64,000 nucleotides of DNA. It comes from Nitrospirota bacterium. Lineage in GTDB: Bacteria > Nitrospirota > UBA9217. Where the stretch lies: assembly GCA_023229435.1 (NCBI GenBank), contig JALNZF010000004.1:1-64000 (forward strand), read 5' to 3'. The notes below the pieces were generated by a model. That model saw only the letters and a program-made list of their open reading frames with translations. It was not told the origin of the DNA and did not search any database. The position numbers and the translations under genes were made by a program. This document shows, in pieces, positions 59,794-64,000 of the stretch. The stretch's first letter is position 1; each line of letters begins with the position of its first letter.

Positions 59794-61088
59794 TTGTCAA
59801 AACGGTATCAGCAAATTTTGCCATCCAGGCGATAACCTTCGCGACCTCGGTCTTGACAGCGCGTATGCTGGGCCCTGTCGGGAGAGGTGAACTTGCGCTG
59901 GTATTGCTCTACCCTCAGCTTGTAGCCGGTCTCACACTCATGGGCGTTGATCGGGCGGTGGCTGTCCTTAGTGGTCGAGGGGAGCTTGTCCGGCCCATAG
60001 CAGCTATCAGCAAGCTGGTGCTGCTGCTCACTATTCCCGCGATGGCGGCTGGCTACATAGCCTTGCACTGGCGTTTGACCGACCCGCATATTGCGGGGTT
60101 GTCCACATTGTACCTCGCCTACGTTCCAGCAGTATATTTTTTCATGCTTGTTGTGTTCCTGTTTAACGGAACCGGTGATTTCGTTCGATTCAATCTGGTT
60201 CGACTGGGATTCTATGTGGTCAATCTAATTTTGCTGATTTCCATCTGGGCAGCGTCCCCATCGGCATCCCTGGACTGGGTGGTAATGGCAAACCTGGCTG
60301 CCGTTTACGGTGGACTGGCTTTGGCGACATGGTTGCTTCGTGGATTCCAGCGTTCGGGTGGCACCGGCATCGTGGCGGCTTCACAGACAAGCGATGTCCG
60401 TCGCACGCTCCGTCTGGCCTTAGTCTTTGCGATACCTGCAGCATTGGCCCAATTTAGCATTTCCGCTTACCAGATTGTTATAGAACATCACATGGGCGCA
60501 GGTCCATTGGGTCTATTCGTTGTCTATTATTCCTACAGCCGCCTGTTCTCTCCGGTGGGAAGTGCAATAGGATCACATCTGTTCCATCTCGGCATTGTAG
60601 GTGGGAATAGAGATATCGCGCTCACCTTTCGGAGAAGTCTGATAATCTATTTCGGATGCTCTCTGCCGTTATGGCTGATTGCCGGGTGGCTGATCCCACT
60701 GCTGTTCGGGCGGGGTTTCGTAGTGAATCCATGGGTTGTAGGGCTCCTCTTTGTTTCAGGCCCATTTACTCTTTCGTCAGCTACCCTGGCGGAATTCCTG
60801 AATGGACGGCAGAAAGTGGGCGCCAATACCGGCGGATTGGTGATTTATCTTGCCGCTTTGGTCGTCTTGGGTTGGTGGCTGGTGCCGCAGTATGGCCTTG
60901 TCGGGATGGCATTGGCGATGTTAGTTGCTGATATACTGCGTTGTGTTTACATCATCAGACAGGTTGGACGTGATACCCAACAACATATGGTAGACTTTTT
61001 ATGGGTGACATGGACAGATCTTGCCGCACTGGCAATTGCCGGGAAAACGGCATTGCTGCGGTTTCGCGTGTGGCAGTCAACATTTTGA
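59790..61088 (+). CDS. Wzx-like polysaccharide flippase
   Basis: The 432-residue polytopic protein has about twelve to thirteen hydrophobic helices from residue 1 on. The N-terminal ANFAIQAITFATSVLTARML followed by GPVGRGELAL is typical of the polysaccharide biosynthesis/MATE-like family, and GLVGMALAMLVADILRCVYI near the end fits the last helices. It would move undecaprenyl-linked repeat units to the periplasm. ATG 59790 overlaps the methyltransferase stop by 4 nt. AsnB, transferases and a Wzy candidate around it fit a Wzx/Wzy-type pathway. Confidence 0.85.
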   Translation: MIVKTVSANFAIQAITFATSVLTARMLGPVGRGELALVLLYPQLVAGLTLMGVDRAVAVLSGRGELVRPIAAISKLVLLLTIPAMAAGYIALHWRLTDPHIAGLSTLYLAYVPAVYFFMLVVFLFNGTGDFVRFNLVRLGFYVVNLILLISIWAASPSASLDWVVMANLAAVYGGLALATWLLRGFQRSGGTGIVAASQTSDVRRTLRLALVFAIPAALAQFSISAYQIVIEHHMGAGPLGLFVVYYSYSRLFSPVGSAIGSHLFHLGIVGGNRDIALTFRRSLIIYFGCSLPLWLIAGWLIPLLFGRGFVVNPWVVGLLFVSGPFTLSSATLAEFLNGRQKVGANTGGLVIYLAALVVLGWWLVPQYGLVGMALAMLVADILRCVYIIRQVGRDTQQHMVDFLWVTWTDLAALAIAGKTALLRFRVWQSTF

Positions 61089-61151
61089 TGTGCACTTCAT
61101 GAGCTTTACGAGGTCGTTGTTTTGATATTGCCATTGCAGGAGAAGGTTATT

Positions 61152-61919
61152 ATGGTAGATAAAGAAAATCTTTTAACGGTTCTCAAAGATTGCGCGCGAG
61201 AATACCCAAAGGACCTCATCGACAGAGAGTTAATGGATGTCCCCAGGATTGCCTTTAATATTTCTCTGGTTCTTCAACGGACTGAGGGCAGGGTTAGAAT
61301 TTGTGATCTTGGTGGGGGCATCGGATTGTTTTCCGTGGGCTGTGCTGCAATTGGTATGTCTTCCATCCTTGTCGATGATTTTCGAGATAAGGTAAATACT
61401 GAGTTTGAGGCAGTACCTCGGACTGTTCACAATAAATATAACGTCGAGGTGATAAATACCGATGTTATCGAAACCCCACCCTCATTTGGCATTGGATCAT
61501 TTGACGTCGTTACCACTTTTGATTCTCTTGAACATTGGCATCATTCGCCTAAACCTCTTTTTCGAAAGGTCATGCAGTGGTTAAAGCCGAACGGATTGCT
61601 TATCATAGGTATGCCGAATTGCGTGAACCTGCGAAAAAGAATTACCGTGCCGCTTGGTTATGGCAAATGGTCTCGTATGGAAGATTGGTATGAAGACGAT
61701 AGATTCCGAGGTCATGTGAGGGAGCCGGATGTTGCGGATCTCCGCTATATAGGTGCAGATCTCGGCCTAAAAAACATTGAAATCCTGGGACGCAACTGGC
61801 TTGGTTATCAGTCGCGATTCAATTGGGTAAGAGTAATGACACCGTTAATTGATATGCCTCTCAGGCTGTTCCCTGCGCTGTGTTCAGACTTATACTTAAT
61901 TGGGAGGAAACCGTCTTGA
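61152..61919 (+). CDS. class I SAM-dependent methyltransferase
   Basis: The 255-residue protein has motif I VRICDLGGGIGLFSVG (about residues 43-58), SILVDDFRDK (acidic motif II), SFDVVTTFDSLEHWHHSPKP and LKPNGLLIIGMPNCVNLRKR. The last part (about 190-255) is of unknown fold. AGGAGAAGG about 6 nt before ATG 61152 fixes the start and rejects an upstream TTG. The AT content rises from here to the window end. The substrate is probably a glycan or its lipid carrier. Confidence 0.85.
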   Translation: MVDKENLLTVLKDCAREYPKDLIDRELMDVPRIAFNISLVLQRTEGRVRICDLGGGIGLFSVGCAAIGMSSILVDDFRDKVNTEFEAVPRTVHNKYNVEVINTDVIETPPSFGIGSFDVVTTFDSLEHWHHSPKPLFRKVMQWLKPNGLLIIGMPNCVNLRKRITVPLGYGKWSRMEDWYEDDRFRGHVREPDVADLRYIGADLGLKNIEILGRNWLGYQSRFNWVRVMTPLIDMPLRLFPALCSDLYLIGRKPS

Positions 61920-62007
61920 TTTTGGAAGGCTGGACAAAAAAAAGCTGTTCCGCAAGTGAAAGAAGAAAGAAGAAAAAGCGCAATAAAATATTTATGGAAT
62001 TGCGATC

Positions 62008-63051
62008 ATGATAGTGAACCTTTTCCTCTCCAGTCATGTCTGGACCGCACCCCTCAATGCTTTCGGCGTACGCCAACATGTGGCGGCACTGTATGAAGAA
62101 GTATTTCGGGGCAGTGAGGTCAGAGTGTACCCCAGGAATCGTGAGGGCGGTTTGCTGGTCAATGGACTGCGGCATCTGCCTGCTCTCCTGTCAGGCGGAA
62201 TCAACGTCCTTACACAGGGCTACCCAATCGTGACTGGCGCCCTGGCGACCTGGATTACCCGAAATCCGCGCCTCATCGTACATACGTGGAAAGTGCCGGG
62301 GTTTTCAGACGAGCGGATGTCCGCAAAAGTGAACGATCTTCTGCTGCGCCGGGTGATCAACCGTGCGCGCGCGGTTGTTGTTGTAAGCAAGCTCCAGAGA
62401 CGTCAACTTGAAGCGCTCGGGGTATCTTGCCCAGTCGTGTTCGCCCCGGTGTCAGTGGATAGTGCGTTTTGGCGCGCAGACCCGGAGGACCTTGATGCGG
62501 TACTGATGCATTTTGGCCTGGCAAAGCACGGTTATATTTTGACGGCAGGCGGGCCCGATCGAGACGAGGTTTATGCTGCCAGGGTGGCCAGAATATTGGA
62601 GGTGCCCTATGTCCGGGCCAGTTGGGATATCCATACTGCCGAGCGCTCGCGACTACAACTTGCCCGTGAAGGTTTGGAAAATTACTCCCGAATCCTCAAT
62701 AATCCTTCCGATGTTGAATTGAGGGCTCTATATGCCGGAGCACACGTGGTTTGTTTGCCAACACTGACGAGGACAAATCCTGCAGGTCTTACCTCTCTTG
62801 TGACGGCCATGGCTTGTGGGGCGGCAGTTGCCATACCGGAGACTATAGCAGAGGGCTACATCGAGGATGGGACGAATGGTCTGGTGTTCAGGGGATCTCC
62901 GGATGAATTTGCCGCGCGAACGCTTTCTCTACATGATAAGCTGCCTTTAATCCGGCAGAAGGCGCGGCAGTTTGCGGAAAATGAATTGAATACCATAACT
63001 GTGGCAAAGCACTTAAAAACCAAACTTCAAACTCAGCGAGTATTGGATTAG
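62008..63051 (+). CDS. family 4-like glycosyltransferase
   Basis: The 347-residue protein has a GT-B fold. N-terminal elements include FLSSHVWTAPLNAFGVRQHV, and ARAVVVVSKLQRRQLEALGV marks the domain border. The C-terminal donor site has YILTAGGPDRDEV, then LYAGAHVVCLPTLTRTNPAG and LVTAMACGAAVAIPETIAEG, in which the usual ExxG Glu motif is replaced by a TNPAGLTS segment, as in some divergent members. It adds a sugar to the repeat unit. It sits 4 nt before the polymerase candidate, so they are co-transcribed. Confidence 0.85.
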   Translation: MIVNLFLSSHVWTAPLNAFGVRQHVAALYEEVFRGSEVRVYPRNREGGLLVNGLRHLPALLSGGINVLTQGYPIVTGALATWITRNPRLIVHTWKVPGFSDERMSAKVNDLLLRRVINRARAVVVVSKLQRRQLEALGVSCPVVFAPVSVDSAFWRADPEDLDAVLMHFGLAKHGYILTAGGPDRDEVYAARVARILEVPYVRASWDIHTAERSRLQLAREGLENYSRILNNPSDVELRALYAGAHVVCLPTLTRTNPAGLTSLVTAMACGAAVAIPETIAEGYIEDGTNGLVFRGSPDEFAARTLSLHDKLPLIRQKARQFAENELNTITVAKHLKTKLQTQRVLD

Positions 63052-63055
63052 TCGA

Positions 63056-64000
63056 ATGGCACAAATCATGTTAATAATAATGTCAGCAATTCTCATGCTG
63101 GCAATGTTTGCGTATGGGCGAGCACGAAAAACTGACTTTGATATGCTCGATATGTTTTTCTTGATGGTTATGCTTTATTTCGGTGTTTATAGTTTTATTG
63201 ATGCGATGGTTAACGAAGTTGTTGGTAAAAGTGCCTTGGTTGTGATGGATACTTTTATCTTGATATTTACAGCACTCTTTGCTACCCGTTTACTTTATCT
63301 AAAGCTTCCCTTGAGAGTCAGGAACGTACTGCAGTTTAATTACCTGATAAATCAATGGGCCGATGTTGATCATAAGGTGGTTGGTTTTTTTGCCGCTTCG
63401 GTTGTTGCTTTCAGTGTCTATATATATTTTGACTTCGGGATTTTAGCAACATACTCCGGAGTAGAACTTGAATTGCTTGGCATCTCGGCGCCTTCGTGGG
63501 TTGGTCCTGTTAAGAGCTTAATGAGTGGCATCGGCTTTGCTGTATATGTTTTTATTGTGGCTTCATTATTAAAAGGGAAAATAAAACTATTATCAATATT
63601 TAATGTAGTAATGTTTGTTATGACAGCCATTCTTGCTCTTGAGGGCCGAAGGGCAACTCTTGAATTATTATTAGTCGCGTTTGTTATGTGGTCGTGTTCA
63701 CGGCGAAGGAATGTTTATTCCATTAAATATGTGCCATATGTAGTTAGTTTGTTCATTTTAATTATTTTGGCCAGCAATATATATCAGACATATCGGCAGG
63801 ATCTGTTTTCCATCGAGGCTAGAATTGAAAATAGAGAAATAACGGGCGTGATACCTGCACTTGCAAATATTGACGCCACTATCGATAATCTTAAAGATCG
63901 CTCTGCCATGTGGAATTTTAATTATATGATTATGTCTGAACAAGTAGATAACATATCGAAAATATTTTATGGTGACTTGGGTTGGCAAGCCTTTCTCAAT
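63056..64000 (+). CDS. Wzy-like polysaccharide polymerase, 3' end cut by window
   Basis: From ATG 63056 an open frame runs to the window edge without a stop (315 codons visible). It encodes a very hydrophobic protein with about eight helices so far, starting MAQIMLIIMSAILMLAM and later LLGISAPSWVGP, ALEGRRATLELLLV and IEARIENREITG. The many helices and a polar loop near the end suit an O-antigen/exopolysaccharide polymerase, which fits the neighbours, but these are hard to identify by sequence. It is clearly AT-richer than the nuo or Tad genes. Confidence 0.65.
   Translation, partial: MAQIMLIIMSAILMLAMFAYGRARKTDFDMLDMFFLMVMLYFGVYSFIDAMVNEVVGKSALVVMDTFILIFTALFATRLLYLKLPLRVRNVLQFNYLINQWADVDHKVVGFFAASVVAFSVYIYFDFGILATYSGVELELLGISAPSWVGPVKSLMSGIGFAVYVFIVASLLKGKIKLLSIFNVVMFVMTAILALEGRRATLELLLVAFVMWSCSRRRNVYSIKYVPYVVSLFILIILASNIYQTYRQDLFSIEARIENREITGVIPALANIDATIDNLKDRSAMWNFNYMIMSEQVDNISKIFYGDLGWQAFLN

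Noticed and set aside
1..64000. tRNA, rRNA or riboswitch genes
   Set aside because: I looked for T-loop and cloverleaf patterns and known riboswitch cores in the gaps and saw none; a covariance-model scan could still find a small RNA.

Overview
The window looks like a chromosomal contig of a Gram-negative, probably anaerobic or facultative bacterium. An outer membrane is implied by a secretin, a Pal/CpoB pair and a beta-barrel exopolysaccharide protein. The complex I type, the dense intergenic heptamer repeats (variants of GGTTCAA/TGAACCT) and several dispersed palindromes recall Nitrospirota or deltaproteobacterial (Desulfobacterota-like) genomes. That assignment is inference; the window holds no rRNA or other marker gene that settles it.

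Layout. 1-1049: the end of a GxxExxY-family gene and a reverse-strand methyltransferase. 1331-11569: a Tad/Flp pilus locus (decayed flp copy, flp, prepilin peptidase, TadE, CpaB, secretin, TadG, CpaE/TadZ, TadA, TadB, TadC), then a 31-residue membrane microprotein and a DUF192 protein. 12067-19647: an AT-richer block of large polytopic membrane proteins, a TonB-like proline-rich protein and two broken membrane-protein genes. 19905-26925: signalling genes (GAF/HD-GYP, response regulator, hybrid kinase), a GT2 glycosyltransferase, and an AAA ATPase with an MshEN-type putative c-di-GMP-binding N-terminus. 27331-46226: a complete complex I set, nuoA to nuoN, behind a near-consensus promoter. Between nuoD and nuoE sit five regulatory genes (DRTGG, CBS+GHKL ATPase, DRTGG, PHP, GHKL ATPase) of the kind usually found beside NAD-linked [FeFe] hydrogenases. 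NuoE, an HndB-like protein and NuoF are also of the Hnd/HydABC architecture. 46334-50369: a YwiC-like protein, an nrdJ remnant, a TPR gene, a nitroreductase, Pal and CpoB. 50799-64000: an exopolysaccharide locus with a beta-barrel protein, initiating sugar transferase, GDP-fucose synthase, an asparagine synthase fused in frame to a glycosyltransferase, methyltransferases, a Wzx-type flippase, a second glycosyltransferase and a Wzy-like polymerase cut by the window end.

How it fits together. The Tad genes build and secrete a type IVc pilus. The HD-GYP and MshEN proteins suggest c-di-GMP control of surface structures, possibly pili or polysaccharide. The last third would start, modify, flip, polymerise and export a surface polysaccharide. 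The complex I operon supplies respiratory proton pumping and carries an extra, uncharacterised regulatory cassette.

Most promising leads: the regulatory cassette inside the nuo operon; the AsnB-glycosyltransferase fusion, whose junction falls exactly on an A7 run; and two 137-138 bp elements with shared inverted ends but different hairpin interiors.
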